32,528 bases of DNA from Nostoc sp. FACHB-973. Its GTDB lineage: Bacteria > Cyanobacteriota > Cyanobacteriia > Cyanobacteriales > Nostocaceae. The notes beneath the pieces are model-generated. The model had not been told where the DNA came from. It saw only the letters and a program-made list of their open reading frames with translations, and searched no databases. Shown in pieces: positions 1 through 9,302 of the stretch. The stretch is taken from positions 1 to 32,528 of the forward strand of contig NZ_JACJSJ010000097.1 of assembly GCF_014698115.1 (NCBI RefSeq). The letters are read 5' to 3'. A program made the translations under genes and the position numbers. Within the stretch, counting starts at the first letter, position 1. Every line of letters starts with the position of its first letter.

Positions 1-2
1 GC

Positions 3-2033
3 AGGGGGGCACAGGAGCAGAGGGGCAGTTTATCTCCCTCATCTCCCTCATCCCCCTCATCCCCCTCATCCCCCTCATCCCCCTCATCCCCCTCATCCCC
101 CTCATCCCCCACTCCCCCTCCTCCTCCAAAAACTGCCACTGCTCCCCAACCGAGGCCGCTTCCTGTAGTCAAACCGCCAACTTCCCAGGAGGCCATTGAC
201 CAATTGGAAGAAGCGGTGCGTTTAGATGTTGTACCCAACTCCAATCAGCCGATTACTCAAAACGAAGCGATCGCTCTCCAGCAAGAGTTAGAAAATCTCA
301 TTGGTCGGGTGGAAAGCGCCCATTTAGCGGTATCAGCCAATGCTGCCGATTTTGGGGAGGCTTCTGCAAATTCAGAGAGCATAGATGTCCAGTCTGTCAA
401 ACAAGAAACACAATTAGCCTCAACCAGACCAGGGGCACTAGTAACCAGCACAGAGCAAGCCTTGGCACAGGCGAAAGTAATTGCTAAAAACTTACCCGAA
501 TTGATTGCCGAAAAAAATTACGCTTTGGCTCGTCAGCAATGGCTAATTGCCAAGAGAATTTTGTGGCAACAGTTTCCTGTAGATCGCAGACTAGCTCAGC
601 CAGAAATCCGCGCGGTTTGGTTAGACCGGGGGACAATTGTCCGTGCTGGTAGCAAGGCGGGACTAGCAGAGATTTTTGACCGACTGGCAGCAACCGGGAT
701 TAATACCATCTTTTTTGAAACTGTTAACGCTGGCTACACAATTTATCCCAGCCAAGTTGCCAAAGAACAAAACCCATTAATTCGTGGTTGGGACCCTTTG
801 GCAGATGCAGTCAAACTAGCCCATGAGCGGGATATGGAATTACACGCTTGGGTTTGGACTTTTGCGGCTGGTAACCAACGTCACAATGAAATTATCAAAG
901 TTAATCCTAATTACCCAGGGCCAGTACTGGCTGCTCATCCCGATTGGGCAAACTACGATAACCAGGGCAATATGATTCCCGTTGGTCAGACTAAGCCATT
1001 CTTCGACCCAGCCAACCCCGAAGTGCGCCAGTATTTACTCAAGCTGTATGAGGAAATCGTCACCCGTTATGACGTGGACGGTCTACAGCTAGATTACATT
1101 CGTTACCCCTTCCAAGATCCACTTGCAGGTCGAACATACGGTTATGGTAAAGCTGCAAGAGCGCAGTTTCAGCAGTTGACTGGTGTAGATCCACTGAATA
1201 TTTCTCCTAGCCAACCAGAACTCTGGCAAAAGTGGACGGCATTTCGCACCGAGCAAGTTGATAGCTTTGTTGCTCACCTATCACAGCAGTTGCGACAAAA
1301 GCGAGCAAATTTGATTTTGTCAGTTGCAGTCTTTCCTTTGCCACAAATAGAACGGGTTGAAAAAATTCAACAAAACTGGGAAATTTGGGCAAGGCGAGGG
1401 GATGTAGATTTAATCGTTCCCATGACTTATGCTTTGGATACATCCCGCTTTCAACGACTGGCTCAACCCTGGATTGCCTCCAAACAATTGGGGGCTACCT
1501 TGTTAGTGCCAGGAATTCGCTTACTTTCTTTGCCAACAATTGGAGCATTCGACCAACTGCAATTGGTAAGGGATTTGCCGGTTAGTGGTTATGCCCTCTT
1601 TGCCGCCGAGAATTTTAACAATGAACTCCAAAAACTTTTTATTAGCACCCAAGGTAAAGTTCAATCCACAACAACTGAACCTATTCCTCACCGCCAGCCT
1701 TTTCAAACCGCTGCCATTCGTTATGCTGCCCTGCAACGAGAATGGAAATTTGTTTGGCAAAATGAGCAATTGCCAATGCCTGCTCGAACAATTTCAGATT
1801 TTAACAACCAAGCAGAAGTTTTACGCACTGCTTTAAATCAACTTGCGATCGCCCCTTCTGCTAGTAAATTACTAGTAGCTAGAGCCTCCCTAACTCGCTT
1901 CCAGTCCCAATTTCGAGTATTGATGAAGGAAGAAATCAAGTCAAATTCCTATCAGGTCAAAGTCTGGGAAAATCGCCTTGTAACCATAGAAAGGCTGTTG
2001 CGTTACGGCGAAAGGCGGGTAGGGTTGCGTTAA
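3..2033 (+). CDS. Glycosyl hydrolase-like protein, GHL10/DUF187 family (5' end outside window)
   Basis: The reading frame is open from base 3 with no stop before 2033, so the gene begins upstream of the window; the TTG at 204 is only the first start-like codon inside it. The first part encodes a low-complexity Ser-Ser-Pro tract and then a Pro-rich linker, followed by a roughly 330-residue TIM-barrel-like region. Family signatures visible are IRAVWLDRG (near base 610), a HAWVWTF strand (near 845) and VDGLQLDYIRYP (near 1075), all typical of the GHL10 (DUF187) family, which is thought to act on cell-envelope glycans. The helical C-terminal 130 residues look like an accessory domain. Substrate is unknown. 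It could be an exported or envelope-anchored protein whose signal lies upstream. The family call is firm; the biochemical role is inferred. Confidence 0.85.
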   Translation, partial: RGAQEQRGSLSPSSPSSPSSPSSPSSPSSPSSPSSPTPPPPPKTATAPQPRPLPVVKPPTSQEAIDQLEEAVRLDVVPNSNQPITQNEAIALQQELENLIGRVESAHLAVSANAADFGEASANSESIDVQSVKQETQLASTRPGALVTSTEQALAQAKVIAKNLPELIAEKNYALARQQWLIAKRILWQQFPVDRRLAQPEIRAVWLDRGTIVRAGSKAGLAEIFDRLAATGINTIFFETVNAGYTIYPSQVAKEQNPLIRGWDPLADAVKLAHERDMELHAWVWTFAAGNQRHNEIIKVNPNYPGPVLAAHPDWANYDNQGNMIPVGQTKPFFDPANPEVRQYLLKLYEEIVTRYDVDGLQLDYIRYPFQDPLAGRTYGYGKAARAQFQQLTGVDPLNISPSQPELWQKWTAFRTEQVDSFVAHLSQQLRQKRANLILSVAVFPLPQIERVEKIQQNWEIWARRGDVDLIVPMTYALDTSRFQRLAQPWIASKQLGATLLVPGIRLLSLPTIGAFDQLQLVRDLPVSGYALFAAENFNNELQKLFISTQGKVQSTTTEPIPHRQPFQTAAIRYAALQREWKFVWQNEQLPMPARTISDFNNQAEVLRTALNQLAIAPSASKLLVARASLTRFQSQFRVLMKEEIKSNSYQVKVWENRLVTIERLLRYGERRVGLR
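33..119 (+). repeat. 9-bp minisatellite inside the hydrolase gene
   Basis: About eight near-perfect copies of TCATCCCCC (plus TCATCTCCC variants) run in tandem. Because the unit is nine bases it keeps the frame and encodes repeated Ser-Ser-Pro. The same unit, read on the other strand as GATGAGGGG, occurs in intergenic arrays near 7475 and inside the acetyltransferase gene near 9600. Confidence 0.9.
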
Positions 2034-2397
2034 TCGGGGAGTGGGGAGTGGGGAGTTATTCCAATACTGCTCGGATAAGCGGGGGAAGCTGGCGTTGCTT
2101 TCTTAGGCAAAACTCAACGCCAGCCTCCATTTCTCCCCCGGCTATTAAACAGCTTGCCTCAACCAAAAAATTCCAAAACCTACGCAGTATTGAGAGTTAT
2201 TCTCCCCCATCTCCCCACTCCCTACTCCCCATTCCCCAATCTCCAGCTAACGTAGAAACACCTTTGTATTTCTTAACACTATTTTTCCAGTGTTTATACT
2301 TCAGAGATTACTAACTCTTTCACGTCAAAATATTAGAGAATGCTTAAGTGAGCAGCTTTAGATAACTATCGTTTGATGATAGCTATAGTAATAATCT
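2034..2397. repeat. Intergenic foldback element built on heptamer arrays
   Basis: No gene is supported in this gap. It holds a nested inverted repeat from about 2036 to 2243: GGGGAGT heptamers on the left and their complements (CTCCCCA and similar) on the right, AATACTGC (2063-2070) facing GCAGTATT (2184-2191), and a central hairpin GCTGGCGTTG (2088-2097) with CAACGCCAGC (2115-2124). The whole could fold into a cruciform or act as a terminator for the hydrolase gene. The last 150 bases before the kinase start hold no clear promoter match. Confidence 0.6.
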
Positions 2398-4665
2398 ATG
2401 CAAGCTTTATCTCAGTTTCTCGGGCTAAAAAGCTTAGAGTCAGTAATAGACTGTTCGCCGCTAATGGTTGTGCCGGAAACACCACTATCAGATGCGATCG
2501 CTTTGATGGCAACACAGAGCAAAAGTGTCTTGGTCAGTTCTTGTTCACAGTTAGTGGGATGCTTCACAAAGCATGATATTGTACAGCTTATAGCTTCAGG
2601 GACTGACTTGAAAACAGCCAAGATATCTGAGGTGATGCATACCTCGGTGAAAACATTGAAGGTGTCAGAATTTCAGGAAATGTCCTGTGCCCTGTCACTC
2701 TTATGCCAGCAGCAGTTGGATCTACTGCCAGTTGTGGATAACCAAGGGCAAGTTATCGGTGTGATCACTCCTGAGAGTATTTGTCAAGCACTGGCACAAG
2801 AAATAGAGAAAACTACAGATAACAACAAGCAAACTGAAGAACAACGGCGTTTGCTAGAGTCAGCGGGAGTGAATGAATCGGAAAAAATTCACGAATCCAC
2901 TGAGATTGACAAGGATATCACGGCTTTTGAGGCACTATGTGAAAGTGAACAGCGCTTTTGCATCATAGCTGATACACTACCTGTGCTGATTTCGATGTCA
3001 GATAGTTACACTTTGGGGAATTTTTTTGAGAAATGGCTAGAGTTTATTGGACGAACTCTAGAACAGAAATTAGGTAGTGGTTTGACACAAGGTGTTTATT
3101 CAGAAGATGTCCAAAACTACATCGCTAGTATTGGTTTTTTTGGGGTAGAGTACAGTATTTTGTTTCCAGGGCAATGGCATAAGTACAAATGGCTACCAAT
3201 ACACGCTATAGTACTTAAAGACACCACAGCCAAACCCGCCCGCCTCATTGGAGTTTCTGTGGATATTACCTCCCATGTACAGGCAAAACAGGAACAACTG
3301 TGGCAATCCCAGCAAATGTTGCAGCTGGTTATGGATACTATCCCGGAGGCTGTTTTTCCCAAAGATAGAAACTCGGTTTTCTTGGGTTATCATCCCAACT
3401 TTTGGCAAAAATCTCTAGCGATCGCTGAAGTTTGGTCTAGAGGAACTGACAAAACCTATCCCTGGTATTTGGTACGTGCTTTGCCGCTATGCGATTGCCA
3501 AGGAAAAATTTTCAATTGCTACGCTAGTAATAAACAAGAAGCGGCGCTACAAGAATGCAAAGTTGGCGAACAAAAGCAGCTGCAACATTTACTTTCTTTT
3601 AGCCCATCTGTCATCTATACCTGCAAGATTTCTGGAGACTTCGGCGTGACATTTGTTAGCGAAAATGTCACGACAATCACGGGCTATGAACCACGAAAAT
3701 TTGTTGAAAATTCTAATTTTTGGGCTAGTCATATTCATCCAGAAGACACAACCCAAGTGTTTGCTCAACTGTCAAAGATATTAGAGCAAGGACAGTACAC
3801 CGTAGAGTACCGATTTTTACACCAAGACGGCATCTATCGTTGGATATACGACCAAGGTAAGCTAGCCCGAGATCAAACTGGTAACCCTATGGAAATAGTG
3901 GGTTACTGGGTAGATATCACAGAACGGAAGAAATTAGAACAAAAACTCACAATAGCACTAGAAAAAGAAAAACAACTCAGCGAACTTAAATCTCGCTTTG
4001 TCTCCATGACTTCTCATGAATTCCGCACACCGTTGACTACTATCCTTTCTTCTTGTGAGTTACTCGAACACTACCGCCACAAATGGACCGAACAAAAACA
4101 ACTCACTCACTTGCATCGGATTCAAACGGCCGTCAAGCGGATGACTGAAATGTTGAATGACGTGTTACTTATCGGGAAAGCGGGAACCGGGAAATTAGAG
4201 TATAGACCAACATCCTTTGATTTAGTCAAATACTGCCAACAACTGCTGGAAGAAATACAGATGAATTCCAACAACCAGCGCTTGATTTCTTTCATCAGTC
4301 AATATGAATCTATACCTTGCTGCATGGATGACAAATTATTGGGACATATTTTCAATAACTTACTATCAAATGCAATTAAATATTCCCCAGATGATAGCAT
4401 TATCAAGTTTAGTCTGAGTTGTCAAAATGGACAAGCAGTATTTGAAATTCAAGATTGGGGAATTGGTATTCCAGAAGAAGATCTACCCTTACTGTTTGAA
4501 TCGTTTCATCGTGCCAGTAATGTCGGCAATATACTAGGTACTGGATTGGGAATGGCAATTGTTAAAAACTGTGTAGATATCCATGAAGGTGAAATTTTTG
4601 TCACAAGCACGGTGGGTTTAGGCACAAAGTTTACTGTGATTATATCGTTAAATAATAAAATATAA
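2398..4665 (+). CDS. CBS-PAS hybrid sensor histidine kinase
   Basis: This 755-residue protein has a pair of CBS modules at about residues 18-135, a PAS-like region around 180-300, a clear PAS_3-type domain at about 395-515 (ending in the GYWVDITERKK signature) and a complete histidine kinase core. The phospho-accepting His is H540 in SHEFRTPL, the N box is NNLLSNAIKYS (N653-N658), the G1 box DWGIG starts at D686 and the G2 box GTGLGM lies at 714-719, so the kinase should be active. No membrane segment is seen, so sensing is probably cytoplasmic; CBS domains commonly bind adenine nucleotides. The next gene, 14 bp downstream, encodes its likely partner response regulator. The signal is unknown. 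Confidence 0.93.
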   Translation: MQALSQFLGLKSLESVIDCSPLMVVPETPLSDAIALMATQSKSVLVSSCSQLVGCFTKHDIVQLIASGTDLKTAKISEVMHTSVKTLKVSEFQEMSCALSLLCQQQLDLLPVVDNQGQVIGVITPESICQALAQEIEKTTDNNKQTEEQRRLLESAGVNESEKIHESTEIDKDITAFEALCESEQRFCIIADTLPVLISMSDSYTLGNFFEKWLEFIGRTLEQKLGSGLTQGVYSEDVQNYIASIGFFGVEYSILFPGQWHKYKWLPIHAIVLKDTTAKPARLIGVSVDITSHVQAKQEQLWQSQQMLQLVMDTIPEAVFPKDRNSVFLGYHPNFWQKSLAIAEVWSRGTDKTYPWYLVRALPLCDCQGKIFNCYASNKQEAALQECKVGEQKQLQHLLSFSPSVIYTCKISGDFGVTFVSENVTTITGYEPRKFVENSNFWASHIHPEDTTQVFAQLSKILEQGQYTVEYRFLHQDGIYRWIYDQGKLARDQTGNPMEIVGYWVDITERKKLEQKLTIALEKEKQLSELKSRFVSMTSHEFRTPLTTILSSCELLEHYRHKWTEQKQLTHLHRIQTAVKRMTEMLNDVLLIGKAGTGKLEYRPTSFDLVKYCQQLLEEIQMNSNNQRLISFISQYESIPCCMDDKLLGHIFNNLLSNAIKYSPDDSIIKFSLSCQNGQAVFEIQDWGIGIPEEDLPLLFESFHRASNVGNILGTGLGMAIVKNCVDIHEGEIFVTSTVGLGTKFTVIISLNNKI

Positions 4666-4679
4666 ATAAGAGGTTAATT

Positions 4680-5891
4680 ATGACGAAAATTTTAATAATT
4701 GAAGATGAAGAATCAGTCAGAGAAAATATTTTAGATTTGCTAGAAGCTGAAAATTTTGAAACTATTGCTGCCCCCAATGGCAGAATCGGCGTAAATTTGG
4801 CTATTTCTGAAGTTCCCGATTTAATTTTGTGTGACATGATGATGCCAGAACTTGACGGTTATGGCGTGCTAACAGCATTACGTCAAGACCCGACGACGGC
4901 AACAATTCCCTTCATTTTTCTCACTGCCAAATCTGCCAAATCCGACTTTCGTCGAGGTATGGATCTGGGTGCAGACGACTATGTAACTAAGCCATTCACT
5001 CGGGCTGAGTTATTAAGTGCCATCATGAACAGGTTGGAAAAGCACGCTACTTTAAAAAGATATTTATCTCCTCAGACTGCACTTCACAACTTGTCTCCGA
5101 AAATGCAGTTGTTAGAAATTAGCTTACATCGGGCAATTAAACAACATAATTTTCAAGAATTTGAGATTTATTATCAACCAATAGTGGATATTGCTTCTGG
5201 TAAAATAGTAGCCGCTGAAAGTTTGCTGCGTTGGCAAAGTCCGGAATTGGGGGTAATTTATCCGACAGAATTTATTCCCTTAGCAGAATCTACAGGTTTA
5301 ATTGTTCCTATTGGAAAATGGGTAGTAAAAAAAGTCTGCGAGCAAATTAAAAGCTGGCGTGATGCTGGAATTTATTCATTGAATGTTGCTGTAAATTTGT
5401 CAGTACTTGAATTTAATCAACCAGATTTTATTCAGAAAATAGTGAATTTTATAGAAACCAATAAATTGCAAGCAGATTGCCTAGAATTAGAACTTACTGA
5501 AAGTATGATTATGCAAGATATCAATAGTGCGATCGCTACTATGAATAAATTGCGTTCTCTGGGTGTAAAAATAGCGATCGATGATTTTGGTACAGGCTAC
5601 TCTTCTTTGATTTATCTGAAAAATTTACCAATTAATACTTTAAAAATTGACCGTTATTTTATTCATAATGTTGCCAACGACCCCCAAAAATCAGCCATTA
5701 CCAAAGCATTAATTCAAATGGCTCACAATCTCAATCTAGATGTCGTTGCTGAAGGTGTAGAGACCGAAGCAGAACTAGCTTTTTTGCGCCAACACAACTG
5801 TAATTCCATGCAAGGTTTTCTATTTAGTCGTCCATTACCAGCAGCCGAATTTGAAAATTTTTTATTGACAAATAAATGTTTATATGTGTGA
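4680..5891 (+). CDS. Response regulator with EAL (c-di-GMP phosphodiesterase) output domain
   Basis: The 403 residues contain an N-terminal receiver domain with phosphoacceptor D52 (in CDMMMPELDG), T82 and K104, then an EAL domain from about residue 150. The metal-binding signature reads E180-S-L-L-R (ESL in place of EAL), with the other active-site motifs present: VNLS, ELTES, IDDFGTGYSSL, LKID, AEGVET and QGF. The protein should hydrolyse c-di-GMP to pGpG when phosphorylated. An AGAGG-like ribosome binding site lies upstream of the ATG, and the 14-bp spacing to the kinase implies one operon and one signalling pathway. Catalysis is inferred from conserved residues; the Ala-to-Ser change in the signature is seen in other EAL proteins. 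Confidence 0.93.
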   Translation: MTKILIIEDEESVRENILDLLEAENFETIAAPNGRIGVNLAISEVPDLILCDMMMPELDGYGVLTALRQDPTTATIPFIFLTAKSAKSDFRRGMDLGADDYVTKPFTRAELLSAIMNRLEKHATLKRYLSPQTALHNLSPKMQLLEISLHRAIKQHNFQEFEIYYQPIVDIASGKIVAAESLLRWQSPELGVIYPTEFIPLAESTGLIVPIGKWVVKKVCEQIKSWRDAGIYSLNVAVNLSVLEFNQPDFIQKIVNFIETNKLQADCLELELTESMIMQDINSAIATMNKLRSLGVKIAIDDFGTGYSSLIYLKNLPINTLKIDRYFIHNVANDPQKSAITKALIQMAHNLNLDVVAEGVETEAELAFLRQHNCNSMQGFLFSRPLPAAEFENFLLTNKCLYV

Positions 5892-6018
5892 GGATTGGGG
5901 ACTGGGGATTAAGGACTGGGGACTGGGGATTAGGGAATTAAGATTAGAAATACTATATTTCCAATCCTCAATCGGGAGTACCAATCCCCAATACCCAGTC
6001 CCCAATACCCAATCCCTT
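5886..6018. repeat. STRR-type heptamer arrays in inverted halves
   Basis: GGGGACT/GGGGATT-type heptamers run on the left (about 5893-5940) and the complements CCCAATC/CCCCAGT on the right (about 5960-6018), with an A/T-rich centre, so the array can fold back on itself. It overlaps the 3' end of the EAL gene and may serve as its terminator. Such arrays are known as short tandemly repeated repetitive sequences in heterocystous cyanobacteria. Confidence 0.8.
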
Positions 6019-6099
6019 CAAAAAAATCGGACTTTAGGCTGGCGACAATTATTAAGTTTCAAGTCTAGAGTATAAAAATTGTGTATAGTGTTTACCGCC

Positions 6100-7443
6100 A
6101 TGAAAGTTCCTGCGCGTTTCTTGCTACCAGTTTTTTTACTCACCTTGGTAGCAGCCTGTAACCAGACTCGCGCCTCCTCAGATAATCCACCACCGCAAAC
6201 ATCTGTATCTGATACCGAACTGACACAAAATACTACACAGTCAAAAAATATCATCCGGACTGAAGCATTTTCACCTAAACCTATCCAAATCAATCTCAAG
6301 AACTTACCGGCACCCTTCGCAACAGAAAGTGCGTCTAAGCGGCCTGAGGTTGTGCCCATTCCCCAAGATCCGGTACTACGCGTACCACCAGGCTTTACAG
6401 TTAACATTTTTGCTGAAGGTTTAAATGCCCCACGGTGGCTAGCTTTAACCCCTAATGGTGATGTACTGGTAACTGAAACCGGGCAAAATCGCATTCGTCT
6501 ATTGCGTGATACCAATGGTGATGGTGTAGCCGATGTTCGAGAAACCTTTGCTACTGGGGACAACGGACTCAACCGCCCCTTTGGCATGGCTTTTGCAGGC
6601 GATTCCTTTTTTCTGGGGAACACAGATGCTGTATTGCGTTTTCCCTATACTCAAGGTCAAAACCAAATTACAGGCAACGGGCAAAAAATTGCTGACTTGC
6701 CTGCCCAAGGTTATAACAATCATTGGACACGCAATGTTGTTGTCTCGCCTGAAGGCAATAAATTATATGTTTCAATTGGTTCAGGAACCAACGTCGATGA
6801 AGAACCCTTACCACGGGCTTCGGTGCAGGTGATGAATTTGGATGGTTCGCAGCAGCAGACTTTCGCCTCCGGTTTGCGTAACCCTGTTGGTTTGGATTTT
6901 CATCCTGTAACTAAGGAACTTTACACCACTGTTAATGAAAGGGATGGAATCGGTGATGATTTGGTGCCAGATTATTTGACACGCATCCGAAAGGGAGAAT
7001 TTTACGGCTGGCCTTATACTTACCTGACGCCAAAGAACCTCGATCCGCGTCAAAAAACCAAAGAACAAAGCAAACGCCCGGACTTAGCAGCCCGTACCAA
7101 AACCCCGGATGTGCTGTTTCAGGCGCACTCAGCAGCATTGGGTTTGCAGTTTTATGATGGTAAAACATTTCCAGAAAAATACCGCAACGGTGCTTTTGCT
7201 GCTTTTCGTGGTTCTTGGAACCGCGATCGCGGTACTGGTTACAAAGTTGTGTTTGTTCCCTTTGATACAAAAGGACAACCACAAGGCTATTACGAAGATT
7301 TTCTCACAGGGTTTTTGCTCAATCCTTCTGTACCAAGTACTTGGGGACGACCTGTGGGTTTACTTGTCTTACCAGATGGCAGTCTATTATTAACAGAAGA
7401 AGCCAATAACCAGATTTATAGGATTCAGTATACGGGAGGCTAG
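6100..7443 (+). CDS. PQQ-dependent sugar (sorbosone-type) dehydrogenase, lipoprotein
   Basis: The ATG at 6100 is chosen over an in-frame TTG at 6079 because it gives a clean lipoprotein signal peptide: MKVPARF, a hydrophobic stretch and a lipobox LVAAC. The mature 425 residues form a six-bladed propeller like soluble glucose/sorbosone dehydrogenases; typical stretches are PRWLALTPNGDVLVTE, LRNPVGLDFHP, GEFYGWPY and FRGSWNR. The family oxidises aldoses or related sugars with PQQ in the periplasm. Whether this strain makes PQQ is not shown here, so the protein could use external PQQ or have another role. It seems monocistronic, flanked on both sides by repeat arrays. Confidence 0.85.
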   Translation: MKVPARFLLPVFLLTLVAACNQTRASSDNPPPQTSVSDTELTQNTTQSKNIIRTEAFSPKPIQINLKNLPAPFATESASKRPEVVPIPQDPVLRVPPGFTVNIFAEGLNAPRWLALTPNGDVLVTETGQNRIRLLRDTNGDGVADVRETFATGDNGLNRPFGMAFAGDSFFLGNTDAVLRFPYTQGQNQITGNGQKIADLPAQGYNNHWTRNVVVSPEGNKLYVSIGSGTNVDEEPLPRASVQVMNLDGSQQQTFASGLRNPVGLDFHPVTKELYTTVNERDGIGDDLVPDYLTRIRKGEFYGWPYTYLTPKNLDPRQKTKEQSKRPDLAARTKTPDVLFQAHSAALGLQFYDGKTFPEKYRNGAFAAFRGSWNRDRGTGYKVVFVPFDTKGQPQGYYEDFLTGFLLNPSVPSTWGRPVGLLVLPDGSLLLTEEANNQIYRIQYTGG

Positions 7444-7445
7444 TT

Positions 7446-7530
7446 TGAAAATAGGGAGTAGGGAGTAGGGAGTGGAGAGTGGGGGAGATGAGGGAGATGA
7501 GGGAGATGAGGGGGATGAGAGAGTGGGGTA
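7446..7530. repeat. Heptamer and 9-bp repeat array
   Basis: GGGAGTA/GGGAGTG heptamers merge into copies of the 9-bp unit GATGAGGGA/G (about 7485-7516). This is the intergenic form of the unit found inside two coding regions of this window. Confidence 0.85.
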
Positions 7531-7625
7531 TATTCGTTGTTTCATCGGGAATGGTTACCCAGATTTACTTCCTTTGCGGTAGATTATTGACAAATATTCA
7601 TAATCATTGAGTTGAGAAATTAGTT

Positions 7626-8033
7626 ATGACTCTGAATGAAAATAATACTCAGTCAAATATTAATGAAGCGTCTTCACATTCTGGTACACGGTACTGGGGT
7701 AATGTCGAGGTTATTGAAGAGGGAGCAACCTATAGAATTAGTCGCGTTGAAATCAAGCCCAGGCACGGCATTAAATCACAAATCCATTATCATCGCAATG
7801 AACACTGGGTTGTAGTCTCAGGTGTAGCGAAAGTCACTTGTGGTGATGAGGAAATACTACTAAATCGCAATCAGTCAACTTATGTTCCCGCAGCAACACT
7901 GCATAAGGTAGAAAATCCTGGTCATATTCCGTTAGTTATTTTAGAAATTCAAAATGGCGAGTATTTGGGTGAGGATGACACAGAGCGTCCCTATGACCTA
8001 AATTTGATCAAGGCTGTAGGGGAAAATGAGTAG
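7626..8033 (+). CDS. Cupin protein, phosphomannose isomerase type II-like
   Basis: This 135-residue protein is a single cupin barrel that matches the C-terminal domain of type II mannose-6-phosphate isomerase/GDP-mannose pyrophosphorylase: EIKPRHGIKSQIHYHRNEHW, VVSGVAKVTCGD, TYVPAATLHKVENPG and IQNGEYLGEDD are all family signatures. Likely metal ligands are H54, H56 and H60 plus the later His in TLHKVENP. It lacks the pyrophosphorylase half, so it is a stand-alone domain, likely acting in mannose or nucleotide-sugar metabolism. The family is clear; a true isomerase activity is inferred. Confidence 0.85.
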   Translation: MTLNENNTQSNINEASSHSGTRYWGNVEVIEEGATYRISRVEIKPRHGIKSQIHYHRNEHWVVVSGVAKVTCGDEEILLNRNQSTYVPAATLHKVENPGHIPLVILEIQNGEYLGEDDTERPYDLNLIKAVGENE

Positions 8034-8152
8034 GGGATGAGGGAGTGGGGAGTGGGGAGTGGGGAGATGAGGGAGATAAGGGAGTGAGGGATAAGAATTA
8101 ATAACCAATGCCCAATGCCCAATGCCCAATGCCCTATGCCCAATGCCCAAAT
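8034..8152. repeat. Two STRR arrays: GGGGAGT then AATGCCC heptamers
   Basis: GGGGAGT-type heptamers fill 8034-8090 and about six AATGCCC heptamers fill 8105-8150. They lie between two convergent genes (cupin on plus, HEAT protein on minus), where they may act as a two-way terminator. Confidence 0.85.
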
Positions 8153-8155
8153 AAA

Positions 8156-8914
8156 TCAAAACCACCCTTCTTGTTCGAGGGTTTCAATCAACTGCAAGCC
8201 ACGCGGATCGCCTACTCCTAAGAGTGAGGCTTTGGCGTCTTCCCGTACTCCCAAATCTTGGTCTTCGGCAAAGGCTTGAATGAGAGCATCGATCGCTGTA
8301 GCGTAAACTACGTTAGAAGGTAGTTCGCGGCACAGTTGACCAATTGCCCAAGCACTGTTACTCCGTACTGCTGCTACTGGGTCATTGACTAAGGCTTGTA
8401 TTAATGGTGGCATCGCCCCAATAATTGCTTCATAACTGACTTCTGCCATTTGTGCTAGGGCGCTAGCAGCCCACAAACGCACTGCGGAAATATCAGTTTT
8501 TAAGGCATCTGCCAGGGGTGCTAAAGAACGGCGATCGCGACAGTTTCCTAAAGCCCAAACAACGCCTTTACGCACATAGCCATTCCAATCCTGATTCAAT
8601 TGAGCAATTAACGGACTCACCGCCTCAGAACTGGGATTGCGTCCGATGCCATAAGCTGCACTCACCCGAACTAAGGGACAGGTATCAGTTAACAAGCGAA
8701 TCAAAAGGGGGGTAGCACGAGCATCTTCAAGATCGCAAAAAGCACGCGCCGCTAACATTCTTTGCTGGGGCTGGGGACTGTTTAGCAGGGCTAACATTAC
8801 TTCTGGATCGGGCTTAGGCACTTCCGAGGAGGCAGTTAGCGGCTCTATTTTATCTAAGGGGCTTTCTAGCTCCTCCTCTGCATCAAGTAGGCTTAGATCG
8901 TCTTCGTCATACAT
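8156..8914 (-). CDS. HEAT-repeat protein (PBS lyase/NblB-like)
   Basis: After an acidic N-terminus of about 30 residues (DEDDLSLLDAEEELESP), the protein is a run of about five or six HEAT/PBS-lyase repeats, with recurring features such as VRVSAAYGIG, VRKGVVWALG, VRLWAASALAQ, VRSNSAWAIGQL and VREDAKASLLG. At 252 residues it is in the size range of cyanobacterial CpcE/NblB-like scaffold proteins, which bind phycobilisome subunits or other partners. No phycobiliprotein gene is near, so a specific role cannot be assigned. It is probably a soluble protein-protein interaction factor. Confidence 0.85.
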   Translation of the reverse strand: MYDEDDLSLLDAEEELESPLDKIEPLTASSEVPKPDPEVMLALLNSPQPQQRMLAARAFCDLEDARATPLLIRLLTDTCPLVRVSAAYGIGRNPSSEAVSPLIAQLNQDWNGYVRKGVVWALGNCRDRRSLAPLADALKTDISAVRLWAASALAQMAEVSYEAIIGAMPPLIQALVNDPVAAVRSNSAWAIGQLCRELPSNVVYATAIDALIQAFAEDQDLGVREDAKASLLGVGDPRGLQLIETLEQEGWF

Positions 8915-9138
8915 AATTTAATTTCAATCCGATCGAAAAATGCTAACAATTGCTCACATTTTCTTCTTGCTTCAACCTAGCGATGTCGGCATCAACTAGT
9001 CCACAAGCTGACGCGATCAATCTATCAGTCCAGCAGGACTAAAACTGATGTGCTTAGAGAATACATCCGTTCGCTAAAAAAGAAGATGAGCAAAGATGAG
9101 CAAAAGTAAGTATTTGTTAGCTTATTGGGTGCTGTTAT

Positions 9139-9264
9139 TTAACCCTTCTGGGGATTAACATGTAATCCCTGGCGCCAATAAGTTAAAGCTTTATATATAT
9201 CAGTTGCGTTATTGTACACTTTCCGTTGCCCCTTGTTGACTTTGATCCAAACGAGAACGGCCAT
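9139..9264 (-). CDS. Possible 41-residue small protein
   Basis: Between the HEAT gene and the acetyltransferase, the minus strand has an ATG-initiated frame of 41 codons that reads like protein: MAVLVWIKVNKGQRKVY at the start, then an aromatic-rich middle (DIYKALTYWRQG) and a Lys-Gly end. It resembles nothing I can name. Support is only the protein-like composition and lack of overlap with other genes. The remaining parts of this gap (8915-9138 and 9265-9302) show no gene or clear regulatory site. Confidence 0.4.
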   Translation of the reverse strand: MAVLVWIKVNKGQRKVYNNATDIYKALTYWRQGLHVNPQKG

Positions 9265-9302
9265 AACTCAGACGCTAAAGTATTTTATCGCTATCCTCTA
9301 AT

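Noticed and set aside
5884..6075. 63-residue frame after the EAL gene
   Set aside because: It is a reading of the heptamer arrays and overlaps the 3' end of the EAL gene.
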